From Bacillota bacterium (GTDB lineage: Bacteria > Bacillota > Clostridia > Lachnospirales > Lachnospiraceae): DNA of 64,000 nt. Under the pieces are notes generated by a model. The model had not been told where the DNA came from. It saw only the letters and a program-made list of their open reading frames with translations, and did no database searches. The DNA lies in NCBI GenBank assembly GCA_023436225.1, contig JAEZKA010000056.1, positions 62,001 to 126,000 on the forward strand. Reading direction: 5' to 3'. Below, one piece after another: positions 9,161 through 16,955 of this stretch (positions within the stretch are counted from its first letter, which is position 1; each line of letters opens with the position of its first letter). A program made the translations under genes and the position numbers.

Positions 9161-10390
9161 CTATTTCCTGGTTTTTTTAATGGTGTCTATGAATGCAATC
9201 GGATTTATTATATTGCTTCCATCATGAGCTATGGAACAGGTCTCGAAGAGAATTTGAACTATTTGTGCATTGTCTAAAGTCGGATTAATCTGCCATCCCA
9301 ACGCCAATACTCCTGCTGCATAAGGGATACCCCAGCTTAAGCCACCCTGTCCGGTATATTGATAAGAAGGTGAACCTTCTACATATTCTTCGGCTACTGT
9401 TCTATATGATGTTGGCACACCTATATGTGAAGAAGGTACTACAAATGTCGATGTAGGGTAGCCTCCCGTACACATCGATACATCATTGGGATTCTCCGGA
9501 TTATAATATGCAGGTGCAATAATTCCGGTTTCTTTATCCGTTCGACAATCCAATACCAGTATCCCTTCCTCTTGCGCTGCAAGAACAGCCTCATCCCACA
9601 TATTCAAATTCTTTGTAAATGGAGAGCCCTCCCCTGAAGGAGCAGCCGAAACTGATACGACACGAATTTTATCACCTTTAGGTAATTTTTTATTTTCCTC
9701 AATAATCCAATAAAGTCCATTTGCATAAAACTCACTATCCTCATTCCATGATGGAGCAGCAGCGAAATAAACCCTTGCGTCCGGTGCTACGCCGATGGTG
9801 TTTCCAACCAAAATACTGGTAACAGCCGGAGCATGCATTGATCCGCTGTTTGCTCCCTGCAAACAGCCTGTATCATAATATCCCGCTATTTTTCCATCAA
9901 ATTCCGGATGGTGGAGCAAAAGATTATGATCGATAATAGCAACATTAATCCCTTTACCTGTAATACCCTCTTCATGGAGTTCTCTTATGCCAAGCCCGGG
10001 GTTTTTACCGTTATTCATAACCTCATCTTGCAATTTTTCGTTACCTTCTAAGATGGTACCTTCGTTAAAAGTAAATGTAACAATATCATCAGCTCTATAT
10101 TCATTTTCTGAAAATATTCCTTTCTTATCAAAAACAGCCCTTATATCATCATACGGCTTAATATAACCATCAAGCTCTTCTTTGTTACTAGTCGGTGATG
10201 GATCCGACTGCTGCCCTAATGGTTCACTTGTTACTACTGTAGGAGTTTCAGCTGCTGTATCGGATGGGGTATTGCTTGCGGCTGTTGTAGATTCATCGGA
10301 GCTAATGTCTTCTAATTTGCTACAAGCAGTTAGAAATGATAATACCAAAACAACTAGTAAGATACATAATTGCTTAATTTTCAACTTCAT
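9161..10390 (-). CDS. Membrane-anchored subtilisin-like (S8) protease, divergent
   Basis: 409 residues. The signal peptide ends in the lipobox LTAC (Cys 23), followed by a low-complexity Thr/Ser/Pro linker. The S8 domain shows Asp154 (VAIIDHN in place of the usual DTG), His186 (MHAPAVTS in place of HGTxVAG) and Ser352 (GGLSWGIPYAAG in place of GTSMAxPxxAG). The triad is present with altered surroundings. The usual oxyanion Asn (AAGNxG) is not visible; the matching stretch reads DCRTDK. The ribosome site is GAGGAG. It starts 50 bases after the TetR gene and is probably in its operon. A paralogue lies at 28123. Substrate unknown. Confidence 0.82.
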   Translation of the reverse strand: MKLKIKQLCILLVVLVLSFLTACSKLEDISSDESTTAASNTPSDTAAETPTVVTSEPLGQQSDPSPTSNKEELDGYIKPYDDIRAVFDKKGIFSENEYRADDIVTFTFNEGTILEGNEKLQDEVMNNGKNPGLGIRELHEEGITGKGINVAIIDHNLLLHHPEFDGKIAGYYDTGCLQGANSGSMHAPAVTSILVGNTIGVAPDARVYFAAAPSWNEDSEFYANGLYWIIEENKKLPKGDKIRVVSVSAAPSGEGSPFTKNLNMWDEAVLAAQEEGILVLDCRTDKETGIIAPAYYNPENPNDVSMCTGGYPTSTFVVPSSHIGVPTSYRTVAEEYVEGSPSYQYTGQGGLSWGIPYAAGVLALGWQINPTLDNAQIVQILFETCSIAHDGSNIINPIAFIDTIKKTRK

Positions 10391-10440
10391 CTTTGCTTCT
10401 CCTCATTTATTCTGAATTTAATGCATTATCCTCACTTTTG

Positions 10441-10998
10441 TTACGGCTGCTTTACTAATAACTGCCTTATCGTACTTACCACATGCTCTGCAGTAGACTC
10501 GCTCATAGGTATCACTCTGCTCCACATTCGTACACCTTGATACGCAAACAACATTACATCCGTAATTTGTTCTGGGTTCACCTCCTTAAATTCTCCTGTT
10601 TTAATCCCATATTCAATCAGTTTATTCCATCTCTTCTTAGCCTCATTTGTTCCAGCAGCAAATATATGTCCGTTACCAAGATTTGCATATTCATATATAG
10701 CTAAGCTTAATGAATTTTCCGTGTCAATCATCTCATCTTTGTATGTCTTAAGAAATCCATCCAGTATCTCTGTTGCTGTTTCTCCCCTTTCTATATTCTC
10801 ATTTACATCATCCCTTTCCCCAAAAACGGACAACAAAATCTCTCCTGTGCTCGAAAAATGCCGATACAGCCCACCTCTGCTCAAACCAGTAGCATCACAA
10901 ATATCTTTCATGGTTACCAGCTTAAAGCCTTTCTCTGAAAACAGCTTATGTGCAGCTTCCTTTATCATATTTCTTGTAATGTCACCTCTTTCAGACAT
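10441..10998 (-). CDS. TetR-family transcriptional repressor
   Basis: 185 residues. The N-terminal helix-turn-helix (about residues 10-55) has the family pattern GFKLVTMKDICDATGLSRGG, ending in LYRHF. The C-terminal part is an all-helical ligand and dimer domain. The ribosome site AAGGAG is well placed. The promoter upstream carries a GCGACA-N4-TGTCGC dyad between its -35 and -10 elements, as expected for autorepression. The S8 lipoprotein gene follows after 50 bases and would be co-controlled. No drug pump sits beside it, so the regulated function may be the protease. Confidence 0.88.
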   Translation of the reverse strand: MSERGDITRNMIKEAAHKLFSEKGFKLVTMKDICDATGLSRGGLYRHFSSTGEILLSVFGERDDVNENIERGETATEILDGFLKTYKDEMIDTENSLSLAIYEYANLGNGHIFAAGTNEAKKRWNKLIEYGIKTGEFKEVNPEQITDVMLFAYQGVRMWSRVIPMSESTAEHVVSTIRQLLVKQP

Positions 10999-11047
10999 GT
11001 ATTCTTCTCCTTTTCATTTTGATATGAATGTATTCATCATTATAATG

Positions 11048-11076
11048 ATAATGCGACATGTGTGTCGCTTTGTCAA
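11048..11076 (-). promoter_or_regulatory. tetR promoter with embedded operator
   Basis: On the minus strand TTGACA (11076-11071) and CATTAT (11053-11048) are 17 bases apart. The spacer contains the dyad GCGACA-TGTG-TGTCGC (plus strand 11053-11068), which overlaps the -10. Binding there would block RNA polymerase. Confidence 0.7.
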
Positions 11077-11154
11077 GTAATTTTTTCCAGTAAGTACTGC
11101 CTATGTATGTACTGGATGATTTCAGATACTAGCTTCTTGTTATACGCTATAAAT

Positions 11155-11199
11155 GAAAAGTAGCAGCGGCACTGGTTTTAAGTGCTACTGCTACTTTCT
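11155..11199 (-). terminator. Terminator of the che operon (hairpin family A)
   Basis: AAAAGTAGCAGCGGCAC (11156-11172) pairs with GTGCTACTGCTACTTTC (11182-11198). It lies 64 bases after the mcp stop on the minus strand. It shares the AGCAGTAGCAC / GTGCCxCTGCT pattern with the hairpins at 5891 and 18914. Confidence 0.75.
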
Positions 11200-11262
11200 C
11201 GTCATTTTCAGGAGTCATCGAAAGACGTAATAATATATGTACTATAAAAATTTACATCTGCT

Positions 11263-13104
11263 TTAATATTTACCAAATTCTTTATCGCTAAGTATAATTT
11301 TTGATTTCGTAACTTTTCCCTCTTGGCTTGCTAATGCCTTAGCTTCCATACTACCCTTGCTATTGTCTGACATATTTTTTAGCATAGCTAATACTTCTGG
11401 GCTAATCTCTTCCTGTCTACTATAGACAGCTCTACTGCTCTTTAATTTGTATTTGCTTACCTCTTCTTTTAAAAGTTCTGCTTGGCTGGATAGCTCTTCA
11501 CTTGCAGCAGCACTTTCCTCAGAAGTAGCTGAATTCATCTGAACAACCTGAGATACTTGAATAATTCCTTGATTCACCTGTCCGATTCCAGTTGCCTGTT
11601 CCGAGGAGGCAATTGCTATGTTATTGACAATGGTTGCTACCTCCTCAATCTCATTTACAATCGTATTCAGCGCTTCGGCAGTTTCTTTGGCAATTCTTGT
11701 TCCTCCCTCTGCCTTCTTAATAGAGCCCTCTATCATATCCGTAGTCTCTTTCGCAGCACTAGCAGACCTGGCAGCAAGAGTTCTTACCTCCTCGGCCACT
11801 ACAGCAAAGCCTTTTCCATGCTGTCCAGCTCTTGCAGCCTCAACTGCAGCATTTAAAGCCAGTATATTAGTCTGAAATGCAATATCATCGATTACCTTTA
11901 TTATTTTAGATATATTGGATGATGATTCATTGATCTCGTCCATAGCCTTCAGCATTTCTTTCATCTGTATATTACCTTGAACCGCATTCTTTTTTGCATG
12001 CTCTGCCAATTCATTTGCTTGATTTGCATTTTTGGCATTCAGCTCCGTCTGTGAAGATATTTCCTCCAAAGAAGCCGTTAGTTCTTCTACAGAACTTGCC
12101 TGTTCCGTAGCTCCCTGAGATAGCGAAATGCTAGAATCGGATACCTGTTTTGAACCTACAGCAACCTGTTCAGAGGCCATGGCGATATTTGACAAAACCT
12201 CATTGTTCTTCTTAACCAGCTCAGATAATTTTTTACCAAGAATATCATTTTCTGATCGTATATCAACTTCTACTGTAAGATCACCCTCTGCAATTCGCTC
12301 CGCAGCAAGTGCCTGTGCACGGATGTTCGCCACCATCTTTTCGAAAGCCTTTGCCAGACTTCCAATTTCATCCTTTGTGTTTATGTCATTGTTAACATTC
12401 ACGTCACCAATTGCCAGCTTATCAGCAGCTAGTTCCAATTTCTTAAGTGGATTACTTATAACACTAGAAATAAATAATCCTAGTACGATTGCTATGATCA
12501 CACCTATGATAATTACGATAACCATTGTAATCACAGCAGTATTGGCTGTACTTGAATTTGTTTCAGAATTTTGTTTCGCTAGATTTGTTTTTAAAGTCAT
12601 CAGATTGTCTATGGAGGTCTGAATCCTCTGTGCTATCTGTAATCCCTCGCTACCGGTTAACAACTCATATGCCCCATCCAGATCATCTGCTTGCAAGCAC
12701 TTTATCACATTCCCACTAAATTCATCAAAATCACTCAAACCCTGAGCCAACAAATCGAATTCAGCTCTTACATTAGAATCCTGTATACCAGCTTCGAACC
12801 TTACCATACTCTCGGCCATTAGGGCATCTACTTCCTCGAATTCATCCAGATATTCTTTATTAGTATTCGAATTCTTATCAATATATAGATTCCTTAACGC
12901 TACACGTTGTCTCTGATAAGAACTGGTTATATTCGCCATGTCCGGCATAGTAGCAGTGTGCCTTGTATACATTTCGGTATCTAAGGAGTCCATATTTCTG
13001 ATGTTAAAAATTCCGACGATACCAACCACTCCGGCGATAACTGCCACGATAAAAAAGCTAATTAACAACTTTACACTAATTTTTAGATTATAAAACCATT
13101 TCAT
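11263..13104 (-). CDS. Methyl-accepting chemotaxis protein
   Basis: 613 residues. Membrane segments lie at about 10-32 and 190-213, flanking a four-helix-bundle extracellular sensor (about 35-188, 4HB_MCP-like). A HAMP domain follows (about 215-265), and then the cytoplasmic signalling hairpin with the conserved tip IDDIAFQTNILALNAAVEAA and adaptation helices rich in Glu/Gln/Ala. The ribosome site is AGGAGAA. It is the third gene of a cheA-cheW-mcp operon, so it should form an array with these partners. The ligand is not evident. A terminator follows at 11155. Confidence 0.95.
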   Translation of the reverse strand: MKWFYNLKISVKLLISFFIVAVIAGVVGIVGIFNIRNMDSLDTEMYTRHTATMPDMANITSSYQRQRVALRNLYIDKNSNTNKEYLDEFEEVDALMAESMVRFEAGIQDSNVRAEFDLLAQGLSDFDEFSGNVIKCLQADDLDGAYELLTGSEGLQIAQRIQTSIDNLMTLKTNLAKQNSETNSSTANTAVITMVIVIIIGVIIAIVLGLFISSVISNPLKKLELAADKLAIGDVNVNNDINTKDEIGSLAKAFEKMVANIRAQALAAERIAEGDLTVEVDIRSENDILGKKLSELVKKNNEVLSNIAMASEQVAVGSKQVSDSSISLSQGATEQASSVEELTASLEEISSQTELNAKNANQANELAEHAKKNAVQGNIQMKEMLKAMDEINESSSNISKIIKVIDDIAFQTNILALNAAVEAARAGQHGKGFAVVAEEVRTLAARSASAAKETTDMIEGSIKKAEGGTRIAKETAEALNTIVNEIEEVATIVNNIAIASSEQATGIGQVNQGIIQVSQVVQMNSATSEESAAASEELSSQAELLKEEVSKYKLKSSRAVYSRQEEISPEVLAMLKNMSDNSKGSMEAKALASQEGKVTKSKIILSDKEFGKY

Positions 13105-13132
13105 TATAAGGTTCTCCTAACAGTCTAAGTTT

Positions 13133-13627
13133 TTATACTACTTCACATATATCTTCGATATCACTTTCACTTAGCAACTTTTCACAGTCGAGTAATAGCT
13201 TTACTTCATTACCGACTTTTCCAATTTTCTTTATGTACCTATTGTTGCTCCCTAGGTTCATCTGGGGCGGTTCTACCGTCTCTGCTTCTGGAATCGTGAG
13301 TACCTCTGCGACACGATCTACAATAAGACCGATTAATAAATCCCTAATTTCAACCACAATCACACAAGTTCTATCGTTATATTCCTTTTGTTCCTTTTTG
13401 AAACGTAGTCTTATATCGATAACAGGAATAATCCTGCCTCTTAGGTTAATAATTCCCTTCACATATTCAGGAAGTTCCGGTATTTCTGTGATTAATTGAA
13501 TTCCGATAATCTCAATTACGTACTGGATTTCTATACCATAGCTTTCCCTTCCTAGTGAAAAGGTTAAAAATCGATCCTTTTGTGTGTCATCATCCATTTC
13601 ATTAACATCCTTTAATTTTTCTGTCAT
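13133..13627 (-). CDS. cheW: Chemotaxis coupling protein CheW
   Basis: 164 residues from the ATG at 13627, which has AAAGG nine bases upstream; the in-frame ATG at 13636 abuts the ribosome site and is unlikely. A single CheW domain fills the protein, with the conserved FxLGxExYGIEI opening and the YVKGIINLRGRIIPVIDIR segment that contacts CheA and receptors. It lies between cheA (44 bases) and mcp (28 bases) in one operon. It bridges the receptor tip to the CheA P5 domain. Confidence 0.95.
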   Translation of the reverse strand: MTEKLKDVNEMDDDTQKDRFLTFSLGRESYGIEIQYVIEIIGIQLITEIPELPEYVKGIINLRGRIIPVIDIRLRFKKEQKEYNDRTCVIVVEIRDLLIGLIVDRVAEVLTIPEAETVEPPQMNLGSNNRYIKKIGKVGNEVKLLLDCEKLLSESDIEDICEVV

Positions 13628-13671
13628 GCTATCCATCCTTTCTTTGTATTTTTATATGAAGCAACAAAGCC

Positions 13672-15738
13672 TTACATATCGATGATTCCATCCACATCAA
13701 GAATTAGGCTGATATTTCCATCACCTAGTAGAGTACACCCTGCTAGCCCCTGAATCTTCTTAAACCTTGTGATGTAATCGGGTAATGCCTTTACCACAAT
13801 TTGTTGCTGCCCCAATAGTTCGTCTGCAAAGACACAGATGGTCTTCTCGGACTGTTCTACCATAAGCATGATTCCTCCAGTAAAATTTGTAACCTTTGTC
13901 CTTACATGATATAGCTCACTTAGTCTTACAATTTTATAGCATTGACCTCTAACCATTATCATTTCATTACCTTCTGAATCAGTTATCACATCCTCTTCTT
14001 TTGGTCGAAAGAACTCCTTAATGGAGATAGTCGGTATGGTATAGTGGGCATTTCCAACTTTAATATTTATTCCATCAATAATTGCTAGTGTCAAAGGTAT
14101 CTTTATCGTAAATATTGTCCCTTTTCCCATAGCACTTTCAACCGATAGGACGCCCCCAATTGCTTCTATGTTCTTCGTCACCACATCCAATCCAACTCCA
14201 CGTCCTGAGTATTCTGTCACACTTTCGTTTGTAGAAAAACCCGGAAGAAGGATTAAATTATATATTTCCTTATCGGACATCTCCTGTTCTCTTTTTATTA
14301 GTAGACCTTGCTCTCTCGCTTTTTTAAGAATCCTTTCCTTGTCTAATCCACTTCCATCGTCTTTTACACTAATTAAGACATCACTTCCTGAATTTTTGGC
14401 CTCAAGTGTTATTGTTCCTGTACTCGGCTTTCCATTTAGCAGCCTTTCCTGGGAAGGTTCAATTCCATGGTCAACCGAATTCCTTACCAGATGCATCAAC
14501 GGATCGGAGATATGTTCAATAATATTTTTGTCTACTTCGGTCTCTTCTCCGATTATGTCAAGATTGACATCCTTTTTAAGCTTTCTGCACATATCCCGAA
14601 CAATGCGGTTCATCTTATTAAAGGATGCGGAAAGTGATACCATCCGAATTGACATGACGATATCTTGTAATTCACTGGTTATTTTATTCAACTGAATTGC
14701 TGATTTTTTGAAATTATTCAGTACAAGTCCAGCCAGATCTTGATTTTGTGTCACCATCGCCTCTGCAATTACCATCTCACCGACTAAATCCATTAGCTTG
14801 TCCAGCTTTGAAACATTGACGCTAATGATACTTTGTGTACCCATAACTGCTTTAATTTCTTTGTCAACACTCCCTTTTTCCTTCTGACCCGTATCGAAGG
14901 AATCCGGCAATTTAGATGCATCTTCCTTACAGGAAGCACTATTTTGTGCTAAGAGCAGTTGGAACTCATTTTCATCTTCCAATTGTTTTAGTTCCATATG
15001 CTTTAGAAAAATGGTTTGCATAAAAAAGTCATATATCTGAGAATATGTATGATTTGATTTTAAGTAGATTGTGAAACCATCTTTTCGAATCGTCTCTACA
15101 CTATCTATGATATCTCTGGGTAGACTAAAAAACTCTTTTGACAATTGCTTCAGATTATAAAGAATGTTAAAGGCTCTTATGTTTTCCATTTCACAGCCAT
15201 CTTGAAAATATATCACTGCTTTAAATATATTACTATCTGTGTTCATTGTTTCGCTGTCGAAGTTTTCATATTTGTGATCAATGAGACTTTCTGAAATGAT
15301 TCGGTTTGTATCTTCATTGGCACCATTTTTTTGTTTTAGATCCATCAAAAATATCTCTAAGGAATTTATTAATTCCTTAGGTGTTCCATCCATATCTATG
15401 CCATTCTTAATCTTTGCAATCTCAGTCTGAAAAAAATCAACACCGCAAAAAACCAAATCATACAATGACATATAATCTATGCTCTTGGGATTTTCTTCCC
15501 GTAAGTAATAAAAGATATCTTCCATGGAATGTGCCAGCATCGATATATTGTCAAAGCTCATCATTGCTGCAGACCCTTTTATAGTATGCATGATTCGAAA
15601 TATTTCATTAATTGCTTTTTCAGAAAAACATTTTTCTTTTTCACTGTGCAATATGGAATTCTCCAGCTGTTCCAGCAATTGTGTTGCCTCAAATATAAAC
15701 ATATCAAGTAATGATTCATTCCCATAATCATCTGACAT
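13672..15738 (-). CDS. cheA: Chemotaxis histidine kinase CheA
   Basis: 688 residues. An Hpt domain (about 1-105) carries phospho-acceptor His51 in MHTIKGSA. A variable P2-like region (about 150-280) follows, then the dimerisation helices (about 300-365), the ATPase domain (N-box LVRNSVDHGIEP, G1 VKDDGSGLD, G2 GRGVGLDVV) and a C-terminal CheW-like domain. All key motifs are present. The start has AGGAGG upstream. It leads the cheA-cheW-mcp operon; cheY, cheB and cheR are not in the window. Its upstream region borders the left recombination site of the putative invertible cassette at 15854. Confidence 0.95.
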   Translation of the reverse strand: MSDDYGNESLLDMFIFEATQLLEQLENSILHSEKEKCFSEKAINEIFRIMHTIKGSAAMMSFDNISMLAHSMEDIFYYLREENPKSIDYMSLYDLVFCGVDFFQTEIAKIKNGIDMDGTPKELINSLEIFLMDLKQKNGANEDTNRIISESLIDHKYENFDSETMNTDSNIFKAVIYFQDGCEMENIRAFNILYNLKQLSKEFFSLPRDIIDSVETIRKDGFTIYLKSNHTYSQIYDFFMQTIFLKHMELKQLEDENEFQLLLAQNSASCKEDASKLPDSFDTGQKEKGSVDKEIKAVMGTQSIISVNVSKLDKLMDLVGEMVIAEAMVTQNQDLAGLVLNNFKKSAIQLNKITSELQDIVMSIRMVSLSASFNKMNRIVRDMCRKLKKDVNLDIIGEETEVDKNIIEHISDPLMHLVRNSVDHGIEPSQERLLNGKPSTGTITLEAKNSGSDVLISVKDDGSGLDKERILKKAREQGLLIKREQEMSDKEIYNLILLPGFSTNESVTEYSGRGVGLDVVTKNIEAIGGVLSVESAMGKGTIFTIKIPLTLAIIDGINIKVGNAHYTIPTISIKEFFRPKEEDVITDSEGNEMIMVRGQCYKIVRLSELYHVRTKVTNFTGGIMLMVEQSEKTICVFADELLGQQQIVVKALPDYITRFKKIQGLAGCTLLGDGNISLILDVDGIIDM

Positions 15739-15815
15739 CCTATAGCCTCCTATTAATTGTTACTAGTATTCGCACATAATTATTAATTGTAATTTTTCAC
15801 CGCAATAATATTCTA

Positions 15816-15844
15816 TTTATATCCTATTACGGTAGATTGTTCCA
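15816..15844 (-). promoter_or_regulatory. Candidate cheA promoter
   Basis: On the minus strand TGGAAC (15844-15839) and TATAAA (15821-15816) are 17 bases apart. The -10 is good and the -35 weak (3 of 6). No sigma-D-type motif is visible. The -35 lies 10 bases from the left recombinase site, so inversion of the neighbouring segment would change what lies upstream of it. Confidence 0.35.
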
Positions 15845-15853
15845 TTTATTCTA

Positions 15854-15881
15854 ATGTAACAATTTACATATAATGTTACAT
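15854..15881 (+). repeat. Left dif-like inverted site flanking the recombinase gene
   Basis: A 28-base site: arm ATGTAACAATT, centre TACATA, arm TAATGTTACAT. The arms are imperfect inverted copies of each other. The 11+6+11 layout matches tyrosine-recombinase core sites. The right arm agrees with the E. coli dif XerD arm TTATGTTAAAT at 9 of 11 positions. The reverse complement of 16721-16748 matches it at 26 of 28 positions, with an identical 6-base centre. Confidence 0.8.
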
Positions 15882-15923
15882 TTTATTAATTGATATTTAC
15901 CCCTAAAATACAGAATATTGTAA

Positions 15924-15970
15924 ATTACATTGAAAACACATTTTAATTTTTAATTGAAATTCAATGTAAT
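15924..15970. promoter_or_regulatory. Operator-like inverted repeat in the recombinase promoter
   Basis: ATTACATTGAA (15924-15934) and TTCAATGTAAT (15960-15970) form a perfect 11-bp inverted repeat around 25 AT-rich bases. The right arm lies in the spacer of the recombinase promoter. A third ATTACATTG occurs at 15996-16004, just before the ribosome site. The position suggests repression, by the recombinase itself or by an unknown factor. Confidence 0.6.
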
Positions 15971-15982
15971 ATTTTATATAAT
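15954..15982 (+). promoter_or_regulatory. Recombinase gene promoter
   Basis: TTGAAA (15954-15959), a 17-base spacer and TATAAT (15977-15982) make a good housekeeping promoter reading rightwards. It lies inside the putative invertible segment. Confidence 0.75.
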
Positions 15983-16021
15983 AATCAGGTGTTTTATTAC
16001 ATTGTTGGAGGGAAATATAAA

Positions 16022-16582
16022 ATGACGGTTGAACCAATCAGAGATAAAGCAAAAATCAAACAAATGTATCAATATTTACGGGGTAAAGATTCAAAATATG
16101 GATTAATGTTTAAATTCGGCTTAAATACCGGCTTACGAATTAGCGATATTTTGCCTTTAAAGGTTAAAGATATTATCTATAAGAACGGCAGCTTTCATGA
16201 ATATCTAGTTATCAGCGAAAAGAAAACGAAAAAAGAAAAGAAGATTAAGCTAAATGATGCACTGCGTAAAGCAATTGAACCTTACATAAAGGAATATAAA
16301 TTATCGTCAGAAGATTATCTGTTTCCAAGTAAAAAGGGGGCCTATGTTGGACGTATTCAGGCCTATCGTGTATTAAAAGAAGCTGCGGAGCTTGTCGGTA
16401 TAGAGAATTTCGGCACACATAGCCTGCGAAAGACCTGGGGCTATTGGACTTACAAGATGTCAAAATATAATATTGGTCTAATCATGGATACTTTTAATCA
16501 CAGTTCTCCTAAAATCACACTTCGTTATATTGGTGTTAATCAAGATCAACAAGATGAATTATATTCTCTAGTTCAATTCTGA
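16022..16582 (+). CDS. Short tyrosine recombinase (catalytic domain only)
   Basis: 186 residues from the ATG at 16022, which has GGAGGG upstream; a GTG 33 bases earlier lacks one. All catalytic positions are present: Arg39 (GLRISD), a Lys in the EKKTKK turn (about 67-70), His133 and Arg136 (HSLRKTWG), His160 (FNHSSP) and Tyr169 (RYIG). It lacks the usual N-terminal core-binding domain. Its size is that of FimB/FimE-type invertases and of a common family of standalone Firmicute recombinases that open with EPIRD. It is flanked by inverted dif-like sites and carries its own promoter. The likely role is inversion of its own segment; a role elsewhere in the genome is possible. Confidence 0.88.
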   Translation: MTVEPIRDKAKIKQMYQYLRGKDSKYGLMFKFGLNTGLRISDILPLKVKDIIYKNGSFHEYLVISEKKTKKEKKIKLNDALRKAIEPYIKEYKLSSEDYLFPSKKGAYVGRIQAYRVLKEAAELVGIENFGTHSLRKTWGYWTYKMSKYNIGLIMDTFNHSSPKITLRYIGVNQDQQDELYSLVQF

Positions 16583-16850
16583 TTTTATTAGCTTCTACTG
16601 ATGTACTTTTCCCTTTTACTGTTCGAGATTAAAGATGAATATAAATAAAATAATGAAAGTAATACTTGATAAAAAATGAAAAAAATGGTACATTTAAACG
16701 AATTGTTTGTCGAATATGATAAGTAACATTATATGTATATTGTTACATCTCCCCTCAAAAATGGCACCCTTGGTCTTGGCTAAATACTTCCTCTACTAAG
16801 GTTGTTCTGAACTTTCACCCGTTAGATTGCGACTATATTATGCTCACATA
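16583..16850. other. Non-coding right part of the cassette and flank
   Basis: AT-rich, with no convincing gene. It contains the right dif-like site (16721-16748). Beyond it, about 100 bases lead to the terminator at 16851. Confidence 0.5.
16721..16748 (-). repeat. Right dif-like inverted site flanking the recombinase gene
   Basis: Read on the minus strand: arm ATGTAACAATA, centre TACATA, arm TAATGTTACTT. It differs from the left site at two of 28 positions and has the same 6-base centre. See the left site at 15854. Confidence 0.8.
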
Positions 16851-16895
16851 AAAAAATACCCATGGCACATTTTTTTATGTGTCATAGGTATTTTT
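16851..16895. terminator. Bidirectional terminator (hairpin family B)
   Basis: AAAAAATACCCATGGCACAT (16851-16870) pairs imperfectly with ATGTGTCATAGGTATTTTT (16877-16895). It has T-runs in both directions. It lies between the recombinase cassette and the convergent gene ending at 16956. Confidence 0.8.
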
Positions 16896-16955
16896 ATAGT
16901 TGAAGCTCTTAAGTCGCTCACTTTAGCCATCCATTAATGCAGTAATAAGATACAG

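Larger units (their letters stand above)
15854..16748. mobile_element. Candidate invertible DNA segment carrying its own tyrosine recombinase
   Basis: Two 28-base dif-like sites in inverted orientation enclose 839 bases with a single gene, a short tyrosine recombinase, almost centred (140 and 138 bases to the sites). The sequence similarity stops at the ends of the sites, so this is not an ordinary insertion-sequence end or a gene duplication. Inverted sites with an asymmetric core would give inversion, not excision. Inversion itself is inferred and not observed. Confidence 0.55.

Noticed and set aside
12128..12622. Long open frame on the plus strand inside the mcp gene
   Set aside because: It lies wholly antisense to a well-conserved chemotaxis receptor, has no ribosome site and mirrors the codon structure of the real gene.
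15739..15990. Sigma-D type (TAAA-N15-GCCGATAA) promoter for cheA
   Set aside because: TAAA is present on the minus strand, but the -10 motif and spacing do not fit. Only a weak sigma-A-like candidate was kept.
16676..16726. 16-codon frame (starts MKKMVHLNEL) ending in the right dif-like site
   Set aside because: It is too short, has no ribosome site and is no better than expected by chance in AT-rich DNA.
15854..16748. Insertion sequence or integrative element at the recombinase
   Set aside because: No transposase, no target duplication and no cargo are visible. The terminal repeats are dif-like sites with a 6-base core, which fits an invertible segment better.
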